Both the position numbers and the translations under genes were made by a program. Below, piece after piece: positions 23,886-32,432 of a stretch of 64,000 nt of DNA (positions within the stretch are counted from its first letter, which is position 1; the number at the start of each line of letters is the position of its first letter). The DNA is from Gulosibacter chungangensis (GTDB taxonomy: Bacteria > Actinomycetota > Actinomycetes > Actinomycetales > Microbacteriaceae), in assembly GCF_008831155.1 (NCBI RefSeq), contig NZ_WBKB01000004.1, positions 1-64,000 of the forward strand. Reading direction: 5' to 3'. The notes under the pieces are model-generated. The model was not told where the DNA came from and ran no database searches. It worked only from the letters and a program-made list of their open reading frames with translations.

Positions 23886-24833
23886 ATGAAGGACTCCTCG
23901 CCTGGACCGTCGCCGTCGCCGGGGCGCTTCTCTCCGGTGCTCGCACGCACGCAGACCGCAGTGACAGCGATTGCGCCCATCGCCTTCGACTGCGTGAAAT
24001 TCATCATCATCCGTGGCGGAAGCGCGCGCCTTTTCAGCGAGCTCGGCAGCCAGCATGTCAATGTTGGCGATGTGGTCGTACTCGCGGCTAACACATTGTG
24101 TGGCGCTGAGCCCGAAGGATGGGTTACTACCACAACCTTGTATCTAGATCGCGACTATGTGATCGATCAGGTGTTCTGGCAGTACGCAGCGCGTTTCAAG
24201 GATCGACTTGATGCCAGCACCTTCCTCGACACAAACTACGCGGAGCCAGCGCAGGTCGTTCGGATCGGTGATGATCGTGCTGGATTGCTGATGCCGTGGC
24301 TGGATGAGCTCACGGCGTTGAGTGTCGAGGGTTTACCCGCGGTGCGCTTCTACCGGGCCCAGGCGCTCGTCTCAGCCGTTCTCGATGTCATCGTTCCGCA
24401 TCTTGCCGTCACTGATGAGCGGATCAGTTCGACGCAGCGGAGCACCGTTGTGCCTTCCGCTCCACGACACCGGGCGTTTCGACCGCTCCGTGATGAGGCT
24501 CGGCACGTTGCTGAGCTTCTCTCCGGTGAGCTTGATCGGCGATGGTCGGTGCCCGAGTTGGCGGGCGCGGTGCACCTGTCTCCATCGCAGCTTCGGCGCG
24601 TGTTCACTGCGTCGTTTGGGAAGTCGCCGATCGCGTATCTGACGATGCTGCGCGCAGAACGGATGGCTCATCTACTCAAGGTCACCGACTCGCCGATTTC
24701 GGTCATTGCCGTGTCGGTGGGGTGGGGTGATCCTGATTTCGCGGCGCAGCAGTTTCGCCGTAGTATCGGGGTCGCTCCGAGCGAGTATCGCCGGATCAGC
24801 CGCAAAAACCCACTGCCGTCGCACCCCGAGTGA
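23886..24833 (+). CDS. AraC-family transcriptional regulator
   Basis: The 315-aa protein has a cupin-like N-terminal half (VKFIIIRGGSARLFSELG, VGDVVVLAANTLCG) and a C-terminal double HTH (WSVPELAGAVHLSPSQLRRV; ISVIAVSVGWGDPDFAAQQF). No good ribosome site precedes the ATG at 23886, and the first 25 or so residues are Pro/Ser-rich, so a later start is possible. It lies between mqo and ardC; genes like it often sit beside ArdC/prim-pol modules of actinobacterial ICEs, so it may serve the ICE and not mqo. Confidence 0.82.
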   Translation: MKDSSPGPSPSPGRFSPVLARTQTAVTAIAPIAFDCVKFIIIRGGSARLFSELGSQHVNVGDVVVLAANTLCGAEPEGWVTTTTLYLDRDYVIDQVFWQYAARFKDRLDASTFLDTNYAEPAQVVRIGDDRAGLLMPWLDELTALSVEGLPAVRFYRAQALVSAVLDVIVPHLAVTDERISSTQRSTVVPSAPRHRAFRPLRDEARHVAELLSGELDRRWSVPELAGAVHLSPSQLRRVFTASFGKSPIAYLTMLRAERMAHLLKVTDSPISVIAVSVGWGDPDFAAQQFRRSIGVAPSEYRRISRKNPLPSHPE

Positions 24834-24999
24834 ACGCGCGTGCGTCCGGGTGAATCGACCGTGATCCGGTGCTCGGATCACCAGGCATCTTGCTTCTGGG
24901 GTAGAGGTGGGCTGACCACGTCGGGTTCAGCGATGCACCTGACGGTCGCTCACACTTTGTCCGTCGTCCGTCTCGATTGCGTTTCCTGAGTCCCTTCGC

Positions 25000-25059
25000 G
25001 CACCTTCTGGTCGCAGAGGTCACCCGCCGTGTACGGGTGCCTGCGGAAGGAGGACGGCG
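25000..25059 (+). promoter_or_regulatory. GCACCTT-hairpin leader before the ArdC-like gene
   Basis: GCACCTT (25000-25006) is followed by a two-part stem: CGCAG/CTGCG outside (25012-25016 with 25041-25045) and CACCCG/CGGGTG inside (25021-25026 with 25034-25039). GAAGGAGG starts directly after the stem and the ATG is at 25060. One of the clearest examples of the ICE leader design. A further GCACCTG at 24935 is not followed by such a stem. Confidence 0.58.
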
Positions 25060-26142
25060 ATGGCAACCAGCGAGGAAGCGAGGGCGGCGCGGGATGCGAA
25101 GCTCGACGCTCTGTATGAACAGCTCACCGATGCGGTGGAGTCGTTGGTGTCGGGTGAGGACTGGAAGCAGGCGCTCACGTTCGCGGCCCGGTTCCGTGCC
25201 CGCTCGTTCAACAACACGCTGCTGATCTTCGTGCAGCATCAGGCGGCGTTCGAGGCGGGCCGAGTGCCAGAGCCGGTGCCGTCATATGTCGCGGGATTCA
25301 AACAATGGCAGGCACTCGGCCGGCAAGTCTCAAAGGGTCAGTCGGGGTACATGATCCTTGCCCCGGTGACGGGCCGGTTCGCGTCATTCACGCCGAGGGT
25401 GGCGGAGTCGTGGCGCCGGCTCGGCCGGTTCGAGAAGCCGAAGCCGGGTGAGGCGGTGCGCTCCCGCATGGTCGGCGTCCGCCCTGCCTACGTCTGGGAT
25501 GTCTCCCAAACCTCAGGTGACCCGATCCCCGCGCCACCCTCACCGCGGCTGCTGGAAGGCGAAGCACCCGACGGCCTCTGGGATGGCATTGCGCGGTTGG
25601 TGGAGGCGGAGGGGTTCACGGTGTTGCGGGTGCCGCATGAGGGCATGATCCACGGTGCGAACGGCCTCACCGATTTCGGTGCGCGGACGGTGGCGGTGCG
25701 GGAGAACATGCCCGAGGCGGCACAGGTGAAGACCCTCGTGCACGAGCTCGCCCATGTCCTGCTGCACGGCCCAGACAACGCCGATGCGACGGGGCATCGC
25801 GGGATCGGTGAGGTCGAAGCGGATTCGGTGGCATTGATGGTCGCCGCAGCGCACGGCATGGACACCAGCGACTACACGGTCCCGTATGTGTCGGGGTGGG
25901 CGGCAACGGTGCCGGAGAAATCCCCGGTCGAAGTCGTCCAAGCCACCGGCGAACGAGTCCGCAAAACCGTAGCCAGCATTCTCGACCAACTCCTCACCGC
26001 ACAGATCAGCGATGGCGACCCACCCGGCCTCACCCGCGACGCCCCGGCGAAGAAGCGCACCGAGCCTGCGATCGAGGCGACTGCTGATCCCTTGGCTGAG
26101 GGGCCGCGCCGTGCGGTGGCAGCGTCGGTGAGGAGTCTGTGA
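25060..26142 (+). CDS. ArdC-like antirestriction protein with zinc peptidase motif
   Basis: The 360-aa protein has an ArdC-type N-terminal ssDNA-binding domain (FNNTLLIFVQHQAA, GFKQWQALGRQVSKGQSG) and a C-terminal ImmA/IrrE-like metallopeptidase with HELAHVLLHG plus the Glu of GEVEADSVALMVAA. ArdC proteins protect incoming single-stranded DNA from restriction (known). It heads a tightly packed operon: its stop shares 4 nt with the prim-pol ATG. The C-terminal 40 residues are charged and variable. Confidence 0.88.
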   Translation: MATSEEARAARDAKLDALYEQLTDAVESLVSGEDWKQALTFAARFRARSFNNTLLIFVQHQAAFEAGRVPEPVPSYVAGFKQWQALGRQVSKGQSGYMILAPVTGRFASFTPRVAESWRRLGRFEKPKPGEAVRSRMVGVRPAYVWDVSQTSGDPIPAPPSPRLLEGEAPDGLWDGIARLVEAEGFTVLRVPHEGMIHGANGLTDFGARTVAVRENMPEAAQVKTLVHELAHVLLHGPDNADATGHRGIGEVEADSVALMVAAAHGMDTSDYTVPYVSGWAATVPEKSPVEVVQATGERVRKTVASILDQLLTAQISDGDPPGLTRDAPAKKRTEPAIEATADPLAEGPRRAVAASVRSL

Positions 26143-27050
26143 TGGGTGACGTCGAGCTTTTCGCCGAAGTCGGTCGGATGCCGCTTGCGGAGGCGGCGGC
26201 ACGGTTCGCTGCGGCCGGGGTGCCGGTATTCCCGTGCGTGCCGGGTGAGAAACGCCCCTTGGTGGCCCGCGGCTTCCACGATGCGTCCGCTGACCCATTG
26301 CAGGTTGCGGGATGGTGGTCGAGGTGGCCGTCCGCGAACATCGGCATCCCCACCGGTGCCACATCCGGGGTGGAGGTCGTCGATGTCGACGTGCACACGA
26401 CCGGCACCGGATTCCCCGCCTTCCGCGAAGCGCACCGTCAAGGCCATGCCACGGGGTGGGCGGCGCTCGTGCGCACCCCCTCCGGCGGCCTGCACGCCTA
26501 CTATCCGGCGCACCCGGACCGTGTGCAGTCGTCGTGGCAGGCGGCGCGGGCGCATGTCGATTTCCGTGGTGACGGCGGCTACATCATCGCGCCGCCGTCG
26601 AAGGTGCTGCGCCCTGGTGGGGTGCGGGCACCGTACCGGCTCATCGTCGCATCAGGTGATACCCCGGTGCCGGTGGATGCGGCGCGGCTACACGACTTCC
26701 TTGACCCGCGCACCCCGATCCCTCTGGGCCGTGCGCGTGCTGCTCGGGTTGAGCGGCGGGGGTCGGATGCGAAGGTACTCGCTGGTTGGGTGGCGGGGCG
26801 TGGTGAGGGTGAGCGGAACCGGGGCCTGTTCTGGGCCGCCTGCCGACTCGCCGAGGCCGGCACCCCACCCGACGCGACCCTCGACGCTCTGGGGCCTGCG
26901 GCTGAGCATGCGGGGCTGGGTTCGCGGGAGATCATGGCGACGATCCGATCCGCCTACCGCACCACCCACCCCACACCGCATACGTCTGTAGAGCCCGGAG
27001 CGGACGAGCGGCGTGTGGTGCGCGGATCACCAGGGCGGGTGATCTTATGA
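26139..27050 (+). CDS. Bifunctional primase/polymerase (prim-pol) domain protein
   Basis: The 303-aa protein contains an N-terminal prim-pol domain: GVPVFPCVPGEKRPLV, WWSRWPSANIGIPTG, the metal-binding VEVVDVDVHTTG and FRGDGGYIIAPPS-type RNA/DNA primase motifs. A helical C-terminal part follows (GERNRGLFWAACRLAEAG). It would prime complementary-strand synthesis after transfer. No helicase domain is fused, unlike larger prophage prim-pols; the MobF helicase may supply this. Overlaps both neighbours by 4 nt. Confidence 0.88.
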   Translation: MMGDVELFAEVGRMPLAEAAARFAAAGVPVFPCVPGEKRPLVARGFHDASADPLQVAGWWSRWPSANIGIPTGATSGVEVVDVDVHTTGTGFPAFREAHRQGHATGWAALVRTPSGGLHAYYPAHPDRVQSSWQAARAHVDFRGDGGYIIAPPSKVLRPGGVRAPYRLIVASGDTPVPVDAARLHDFLDPRTPIPLGRARAARVERRGSDAKVLAGWVAGRGEGERNRGLFWAACRLAEAGTPPDATLDALGPAAEHAGLGSREIMATIRSAYRTTHPTPHTSVEPGADERRVVRGSPGRVIL

Positions 27051-27727
27051 ACACCACCGAGGCTGTTTCGCCGCGGGGTCGCCGGTTGGCGGTGGTGACG
27101 GCGATCACGGGCACGGTGTTCATCGCAGCCGGCGCGTTCTGGCTCAGCTTTACGGCGCTTGCCGACCTTGCCCGCCGGTCTGGGATCGATGCGGGGCAGG
27201 CGTGGGCGTGGCCGTTGATCGTGGACGGCATCATCGTCGTCGCAACTGTCGCCGTCGTCGCCCTCGCCAGCCAGTCCCGCCCGACCTGGTACCCCTGGAC
27301 GCTTCTCGCCGCCGGCGCCGTCGTGTCGGTGACGGCGAATGCGATCCACGCGATCATCGCCTCAGACACCGACGTCCCGCCGGTGCTTGCCGCATCGGTC
27401 GCGGCGATCCCGCCGCTGGTGCTGCTGTCGATCACACACCTCACCGTCTTCCTCACCCGCCCCACCACCACACCGGGCGCAGACGTGATCGAGGCCGCTC
27501 CTGCCGAGACGGTCGCCCCGTCTCAAACGGTCGCCGTACGAGAAATGGAGCCGAAATCGGCAATGGAGTTTCCGGTGGTATCGGTGAGTGAGCGGCGGGC
27601 GGAGGCGACGCAATTGCGGGACGTGGAGGGGTGGTCGAACAAGCAGATCGCCCGGCGCCTGGGCGTGCACCCCTCCACCGTCGGCCGCTGGTTCACCCCA
27701 GCCATCAGCAAGGAGGAAACCCCATGA
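27047..27727 (+). CDS. DUF2637 membrane protein with C-terminal HTH
   Basis: The 226-aa protein has four likely membrane helices (residues about 15-40, 55-75, 83-107, 115-138), typical of DUF2637/SpdB-like proteins linked to plasmid spread in actinobacteria, followed by a cytoplasmic linker and a helix-turn-helix (WSNKQIARRLGVHPSTVGRW). A membrane-anchored DNA-binding role is inferred. The ATG shares 4 nt with the prim-pol stop. Confidence 0.83.
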   Translation: MNTTEAVSPRGRRLAVVTAITGTVFIAAGAFWLSFTALADLARRSGIDAGQAWAWPLIVDGIIVVATVAVVALASQSRPTWYPWTLLAAGAVVSVTANAIHAIIASDTDVPPVLAASVAAIPPLVLLSITHLTVFLTRPTTTPGADVIEAAPAETVAPSQTVAVREMEPKSAMEFPVVSVSERRAEATQLRDVEGWSNKQIARRLGVHPSTVGRWFTPAISKEETP

Positions 27728-28158
27728 ACGACCACACAGAGACACACCGCACTGAGCTACCGGAGACGCGGCCAGAAATGGTCGAGGGTGCGGAGGCGGA
27801 GCGGTCTGCGTTCGCCGTGCACCGCGACCCCTCACTCACCAAAGTAGGCGCTGATCCTGGTTCGCGGGTGGGGCGCGGGATCGCGTGGGTGCGTCCGACT
27901 GATCTGATCGCGTCGAGCACCGCCAGGATCGCGGGCCGCGGCATCAACTTTCAGACCGCCCTCGCGCACCGTGCCCGCCGCGCGCCAGGTCACGCCTACC
28001 GTGCGACCCGGGATCATGCGCGCGACATTCGGGATCGCCGAGCCGAACGAGCGGCACCCGCGGGGCCGGCAGTATTCGAGTCATTCGATGTGTTCGAGCC
28101 ACAGGATCGTCCGCGCTCGTCGTCGTGGGTGCGGCCGTCCGGGATCGGGCTGGGGTGA
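27724..28158 (+). CDS. ICE protein, 144 aa, unknown
   Basis: ATG at 27724 overlaps the DUF2637 stop by 4 nt. The product is soluble, with an acidic start and a basic middle (RIAGRGINFQTALAHRARRAPGH). No domain is recognised; a small DNA-binding or scaffold role is possible. Confidence 0.65.
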   Translation: MNDHTETHRTELPETRPEMVEGAEAERSAFAVHRDPSLTKVGADPGSRVGRGIAWVRPTDLIASSTARIAGRGINFQTALAHRARRAPGHAYRATRDHARDIRDRRAERAAPAGPAVFESFDVFEPQDRPRSSSWVRPSGIGLG

Positions 28159-28207
28159 ACGGCTATGCGCAGAAGACGGTGGTGGGGTGGCGGTGGGGAG
28201 CCGGTGC

Positions 28208-28233
28208 GCACCTGCCTGTCAGGAGGTGCCACC
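28208..28233 (+). promoter_or_regulatory. GCACCTG-hairpin leader, SD-sequestering form
   Basis: GCACCT (28208-28213) pairs with AGGTGC (28224-28229), and CCT pairs with AGG inside, so the AGGAGG ribosome site is buried in the stem. The shortest and most direct case of this leader type. Confidence 0.55.
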
Positions 28234-29103
28234 ATGCCACAACGAAACACTCCACGTCGCGATGGTCGCGGGCGTGGGTTCGAGAACTCAGAACGACTCC
28301 GCGAACTCCTCACCCGCCTCGACGCTGAGGGGCCGGACGCCTGGCGGAATGACCCGGTCGCTACCGAACTCATGCGGTACGCGGCCGACAAGTACGCCGC
28401 GCTCGCGCGCAAGCACGGTCTTGATCCGTGGGAGGCGGCGACCGCGGCGTTCGAGGCGATGCGTGCGCCCTCGGTGCGGCGGGCGGATGATCCGTGGGCG
28501 GTCATCACCCGTGCCGTGCAGATCACCTGCATCGCAGAAAACCGCGCCAACGGACTCCTGTGCTCCGTGCACCAGGCACGCAGACCCAGATACTCGAGTT
28601 TCCATGACGCCGAACGCTTCTCCGACCGCGAAAACCTCCTCACCGACTACCACCCCGCATTCCGCGCCGACCCCTTCACTGACGACGACGAAGACGACGC
28701 TGACGACGAGGTGGAAGCGTCAGGGGCGACGGGAGTGGAGTCAGCGGTCGAAGACACAATCGCACTGCTGTGCTGGTACGGGTGGGAACCAGTGGTCGCC
28801 CGCGCGGCGATCGAGTGCATCTGCGCACGCCTCGCAGAATCCGTCTCACGAGCGGGAGCATATGAATCGCTGCGGCGTGATCGTCACGCCCGGGCACTCC
28901 TCGATATCCCCGCACCGTCCTGGTATCGGCTGCTGCGCATCGTCCTCGGATCACCAGACGCAAGCCTGACCGGTACGAATGCGAGCCGTGGCGTGCTGCT
29001 GCGGCTCCTGATTGGCGAATCACTCCGGCATCTCCTCACTGATGTTGACCTCGCGGTCGCCGTCACGGTTGCCGCGCCCGGGGTGATGCGAGGCCGGCCA
29101 TGA
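28234..29103 (+). CDS. ICE protein, 289 aa, unknown
   Basis: ATG at 28234 is favoured over an in-frame ATG at 28165 because AGGAGG lies just upstream. The protein is helical and contains YAALARKHGLDPWEAATAAFEAM and ITRAVQITCIAENRANGLLCS, faintly like a sigma-factor region 2, then an acidic DDDEDDADDE linker. That likeness is weak and I do not assign a function. The stop overlaps the ParB ATG. Confidence 0.68.
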   Translation: MPQRNTPRRDGRGRGFENSERLRELLTRLDAEGPDAWRNDPVATELMRYAADKYAALARKHGLDPWEAATAAFEAMRAPSVRRADDPWAVITRAVQITCIAENRANGLLCSVHQARRPRYSSFHDAERFSDRENLLTDYHPAFRADPFTDDDEDDADDEVEASGATGVESAVEDTIALLCWYGWEPVVARAAIECICARLAESVSRAGAYESLRRDRHARALLDIPAPSWYRLLRIVLGSPDASLTGTNASRGVLLRLLIGESLRHLLTDVDLAVAVTVAAPGVMRGRP

Positions 29104-30176
29104 CCACGCCGGGGCATATCGAGCTGGAGCGGGCCGTCGAGTCGATCTGGTCCGGCCGCCGCCACCGCGAGGACTACGGCGACATCGACGCGCTGGTGGA
29201 GTCGATCACGCGGGATGGGCTGTTGCAGCCGATCACGATCACCCCGGACGGGATGCTGATTTGCGGTGCCCGCCGTTTGGCTGCGATCCGCAGGCTCGGG
29301 TGGAAGACGGTGAACGTGTGGGTGCGCTCCGGTATCTCCACCACCCTCGGGCAGCTCCTCGCCGAACAGGACGACAATCTCCTGCATAAGCCCCTCACCC
29401 GTACCGAGGAAGCCGCTCTCTATGCCGAATTGAAAGCGCTCATGGTCGAGGATGCGACGGGCCGACAGGAAGCGTCACGGTTCACCTCGAAACAAGAAAA
29501 CCCCAGGTCACACGGTGGGGCCACGGTGGCCCCACCGTCGGCCGGGAGTATCGGGAAGACCCGCGAGCAGGCCGCGCTCATGGTCACCGGCCGCAACGCC
29601 TATACCTCGCTCGAACGCATCAACGAGTTGCAGAACCTTGCCGCTGACCCGGCACAGACCGACGACGTACAGCAGCGGGCACGGGAGGAACTTGACCGGA
29701 TCGACGCGGGCGGGTCGATCACCGGAGCGCAGCATCGCATCAAAGCCGCGCAAGCCCTCGCCGAACTCGACACCCTCGCGGGCGACCTCGCACAACCGGC
29801 AGGCATCCGCGACACCGCAGCCGCAGGCGCGACCCGGATCCGGGAGCTCGAAGACACGGCACGGCCGGCCGATCTGGAACGGCTCGCGGTACTCGCTGTC
29901 GAGCGTGCGAGGACTGCGACGAAGAAGCGCCCCTCCCAGCTCGCATCCGCACGCCTTCACGCGGTTGAGGAGCAGCCGCGGGAGTTCCTGCCGGTGCGGT
30001 CGTTCGTCTACCTCTGGGATGAACTCTCCACCTGGACCGAACGCTACGACCCCGAAACCATCGGCCCAGCCCTGTCTGGTGAGCAGTGGGCGATGTTCGA
30101 GAACGCCGTCACTGCAACCGTCGCGTTCCTGGATGCCGCCCGCACTGCACGAAACGTGCGCCGCGAAACCGCCTGA
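29100..30176 (+). CDS. ParB-like nuclease/partition-domain protein
   Basis: The 358-aa protein has an N-terminal ParB domain (YGDIDALVESITRDGLLQPI, then MLICGARRLAAIRRLGWKTV with the GxRRxxA motif), a middle helical region with an Arg/Glu pattern, and a C-terminal helical part. No ParA partner is adjacent. It may help keep the excised circle or regulate transfer. ATG shares 4 nt with the gene before. Confidence 0.84.
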   Translation: MTTPGHIELERAVESIWSGRRHREDYGDIDALVESITRDGLLQPITITPDGMLICGARRLAAIRRLGWKTVNVWVRSGISTTLGQLLAEQDDNLLHKPLTRTEEAALYAELKALMVEDATGRQEASRFTSKQENPRSHGGATVAPPSAGSIGKTREQAALMVTGRNAYTSLERINELQNLAADPAQTDDVQQRAREELDRIDAGGSITGAQHRIKAAQALAELDTLAGDLAQPAGIRDTAAAGATRIRELEDTARPADLERLAVLAVERARTATKKRPSQLASARLHAVEEQPREFLPVRSFVYLWDELSTWTERYDPETIGPALSGEQWAMFENAVTATVAFLDAARTARNVRRETA

Positions 30177-30210
30177 CCCTCCGCCGCCTCCCTGCCCTGA
30201 ATGCTGTGGT

Positions 30211-30253
30211 GCACCTGTCTGGTGATCCGAATCTCGTCGGGAAGGACACCAGG
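30211..30253 (+). promoter_or_regulatory. GCACCTG-hairpin leader before the VirB8-like gene
   Basis: GCACCTG at 30211-30217; CTGGTG (30219-30224) pairs with CACCAG (30247-30252), which touches the ATG at 30254. Confidence 0.5.
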
Positions 30254-30940
30254 ATGGACCCCACCGCTCGCCGCCGCCGCACCGTGCTCATCGCCGCCAC
30301 AGCTGTCGGCCTGATCCTGCTCCTCCTCATCGGCGTCGGGGTCTACGGACTCACCCGCGGCCCCCAGACCACCGAACCCGCCCGTCCCGATGGGCCGACG
30401 GCAACGAACCCGGCACACGTCCCGGCAGAACCGGAAGCCGTGGTCACCCTCGGTGGGTCGGAAAAGTTCGCAGGCGCGGTTGCGGAAGCGCTGTTTACCT
30501 GGGATACGACCAGTGGGTATGGGCCTGCCGATTACGCGCAGATGCTCGCCGATGTAACCGCCGACACGGAAGCCGACGCGGCTGCATCCGATGTCCGTTC
30601 CTATCTGCCGACCCAGGAGGCATGGACGCAGCTCCGCACGCATCAGACGCGGCAGTGGCTCACCATCGACACGATCGAGATCCCTGCCGCGTGGGAGGAT
30701 GCGGTGGTGCAGGCGGCGCCGGGGCAGATTCCTGACGGTGCGGTCGCGTATACGATCACCGGCACCCGCCACCGCACCGGCTACTGGGGCACCGACCCGG
30801 TCACGACAACGCACCCGGTCGCGTTCACCGTGTTCCTCACCTGCACACCCGAACGCACCTCCGCACCGGCGCCTGCCGCTCCAATCACTGAAACGTGCGC
30901 GGTGTTGCGGTTGTCGCAGCTCGACAACCCGCTGCGGTGA
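30254..30940 (+). CDS. VirB8/TcpC-like single-pass membrane protein (inferred)
   Basis: The 228-aa product has a basic start, one membrane helix (VLIAATAVGLILLLLIGVGV, about residues 11-30) and an outside domain of mixed helix and strand. Size, topology and place before the peptidoglycan hydrolase and pilin-like genes fit a VirB8/TcpC-type assembly factor with an NTF2-like fold; there is no diagnostic motif. It starts right after its leader hairpin. Confidence 0.65.
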   Translation: MDPTARRRRTVLIAATAVGLILLLLIGVGVYGLTRGPQTTEPARPDGPTATNPAHVPAEPEAVVTLGGSEKFAGAVAEALFTWDTTSGYGPADYAQMLADVTADTEADAAASDVRSYLPTQEAWTQLRTHQTRQWLTIDTIEIPAAWEDAVVQAAPGQIPDGAVAYTITGTRHRTGYWGTDPVTTTHPVAFTVFLTCTPERTSAPAPAAPITETCAVLRLSQLDNPLR

Positions 30941-30946
30941 CCGGCC

Positions 30947-32128
30947 ATGCTCAAGAAACTCCTCGCCGCCCTCACCGTCGCCGCCGTCTGTTTCGGCCCC
31001 GCGACCGTGCTCCTGTCCGTCGCTGTCCTCGTCAATCCTGCTGTCGCTGCGTGCGCGCCGGGGTCGTTGATCGTCGGGCCGATCCCGGACTCGCTCACTG
31101 CGACGACGCGCAATGGTGAGACGGTGACGTTGAATCGTCAGCAGCTCACCCACGCTGCGACCGTCATCACGGTTGGTGGGCAGACGGATGGGGTGGGGCG
31201 TCCGGGGGTGGTGATCGCGTTGATGGCGGCGCTCACGGAGTCGCACCTGCGGATGCTCGCCAACACCGGCACCTACCCAGAATCCGCGAACTACCCCAAC
31301 GACGGGGATGCGTCCGATCACGACTCTCTCGGTCTGTTTCAGATGCGCCCGCAAGCAGGGTGGGGCTCTGTCGCGGAACTCATGGACCCGAACTATCAAG
31401 CCCGCGCCTTCTACGGCGGACCCACCGGACCCAACTACCCCTCACCGCGCGGGCTGCTCGACATTCCGGGGTGGCAGCAGCTCGACCCAGGCGAAGCGGC
31501 GCAGGCCGTTGAGGTGTCGGCGTTCCCGGACCGGTATCAGAACTATCAGCCCGTCGCCGAAGCGATCCTCACCGCACTCACCCGCCCCGCGCCATCAACC
31601 GGCGGCGGTGGAGGCGGTGAGGTGGTGGTGCCGGAGACCACCAGGGTCGTGTTCCCGTTGCCGGAGGGCTCCTGGGTGCGGACCAGCCCGTTCGGGTGGC
31701 GCACCGACCCGATCACCTTCGAGACCGCGTTCCACTCGGGCAGCGACTTCGCCGCGCCTGACGGCACCCCGATCTACGCTGTCGCCGATGGGATCGTCAC
31801 CCAAGCCGGATACACCGGCTCCTGGGGTGGGCTCATCATCGTGGAGCACACCGTCGGCGGAGAGCGGGTCGCGTCCTATTACGCGCATATGTGGGAGCAC
31901 GGCATCCACGTCACCGAAGGCATGACCGTCACCGCCGGGCAACACATCGGCGATGTCGGCTCCTCCGGAAAATCCACCGGGCCTCACCTCCACCTCGAAA
32001 TCCGGCCCGGAGGTCAAGGGCAGCCCGCGATCGACTCCGACCAATGGCTCACCGACCACGACGCCGAAGGCATCACCGGCGGCAACACCTCCCGTGCATC
32101 CTGCACCCTGAACGGAGGTGGGCGCTGA
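30947..32128 (+). CDS. M23 endopeptidase with lytic-transglycosylase-like part (VirB1 role)
   Basis: The 393-aa protein has a signal peptide/anchor (residues about 5-33), a goose-lysozyme/transglycosylase-like part with MAALTESHLRML and SLGLFQMRPQAGWG, a Gly-rich linker, then an M23 zinc peptidase: FHSGSDFAAPDGTPI and HLHLEIRPGG carry the metal and catalytic His. It would open the cell wall for the mating channel. The stop shares a base with the next ATG. Confidence 0.9.
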   Translation: MLKKLLAALTVAAVCFGPATVLLSVAVLVNPAVAACAPGSLIVGPIPDSLTATTRNGETVTLNRQQLTHAATVITVGGQTDGVGRPGVVIALMAALTESHLRMLANTGTYPESANYPNDGDASDHDSLGLFQMRPQAGWGSVAELMDPNYQARAFYGGPTGPNYPSPRGLLDIPGWQQLDPGEAAQAVEVSAFPDRYQNYQPVAEAILTALTRPAPSTGGGGGGEVVVPETTRVVFPLPEGSWVRTSPFGWRTDPITFETAFHSGSDFAAPDGTPIYAVADGIVTQAGYTGSWGGLIIVEHTVGGERVASYYAHMWEHGIHVTEGMTVTAGQHIGDVGSSGKSTGPHLHLEIRPGGQGQPAIDSDQWLTDHDAEGITGGNTSRASCTLNGGGR

Positions 32129-32394
32129 TGGACGTGTTCCCTGACTTCGGCGGCGTCGGCGCAGCCGACGACCTCCGCACGGTGATCGGTGCGCTACTGA
32201 TGTTCGTACTCATCATCGCCGTACTGATGCTGATTATCTCCGCGATCATCTGGGCCATCTCATCTTCGACCGGTAACCCGCACACCGCCACAAAAGCCCG
32301 GCTCGGGGTCTGGGTGGCACTCGGCACGGCAGCCCTCGCCGGAGCCGGTGTCGCCTGGGTCAACTTCCTCCTGGGCGTCGGCGACCGCTTGTAG
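32128..32394 (+). CDS. Small two-helix membrane protein, pilin/VirB2-like (first copy)
   Basis: The 88-aa protein has helices at about residues 20-46 and 60-83 with a short charged loop (SSSTGNPHTATKARLG) between. It is a paralog of 33895-34164 (shared NPH and KxGV/RLGV loop, and VNF/INFxxGVG end). The layout resembles VirB2/TrbC channel or DUF6112-type proteins. It begins at TGATG on the previous stop. Confidence 0.75.
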   Translation: MDVFPDFGGVGAADDLRTVIGALLMFVLIIAVLMLIISAIIWAISSSTGNPHTATKARLGVWVALGTAALAGAGVAWVNFLLGVGDRL

Positions 32395-32432
32395 GCGTGT
32401 CGGTGACAGGAGGTTGCGAGGTACCAGTCTTC

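Noticed and set aside
24935-24941. GCACCTG box 119 bases before the ArdC start
   Set aside because: No hairpin-SD follows; a better GCACCTT box with perfect stem lies at 25000. Treated as chance or a decayed copy.
30044-31399. Minus-strand ORF of 451 aa
   Set aside because: Lies opposite VirB8-like and M23 genes with good motifs; rich in His/Arg/Gly as shadow frames are.
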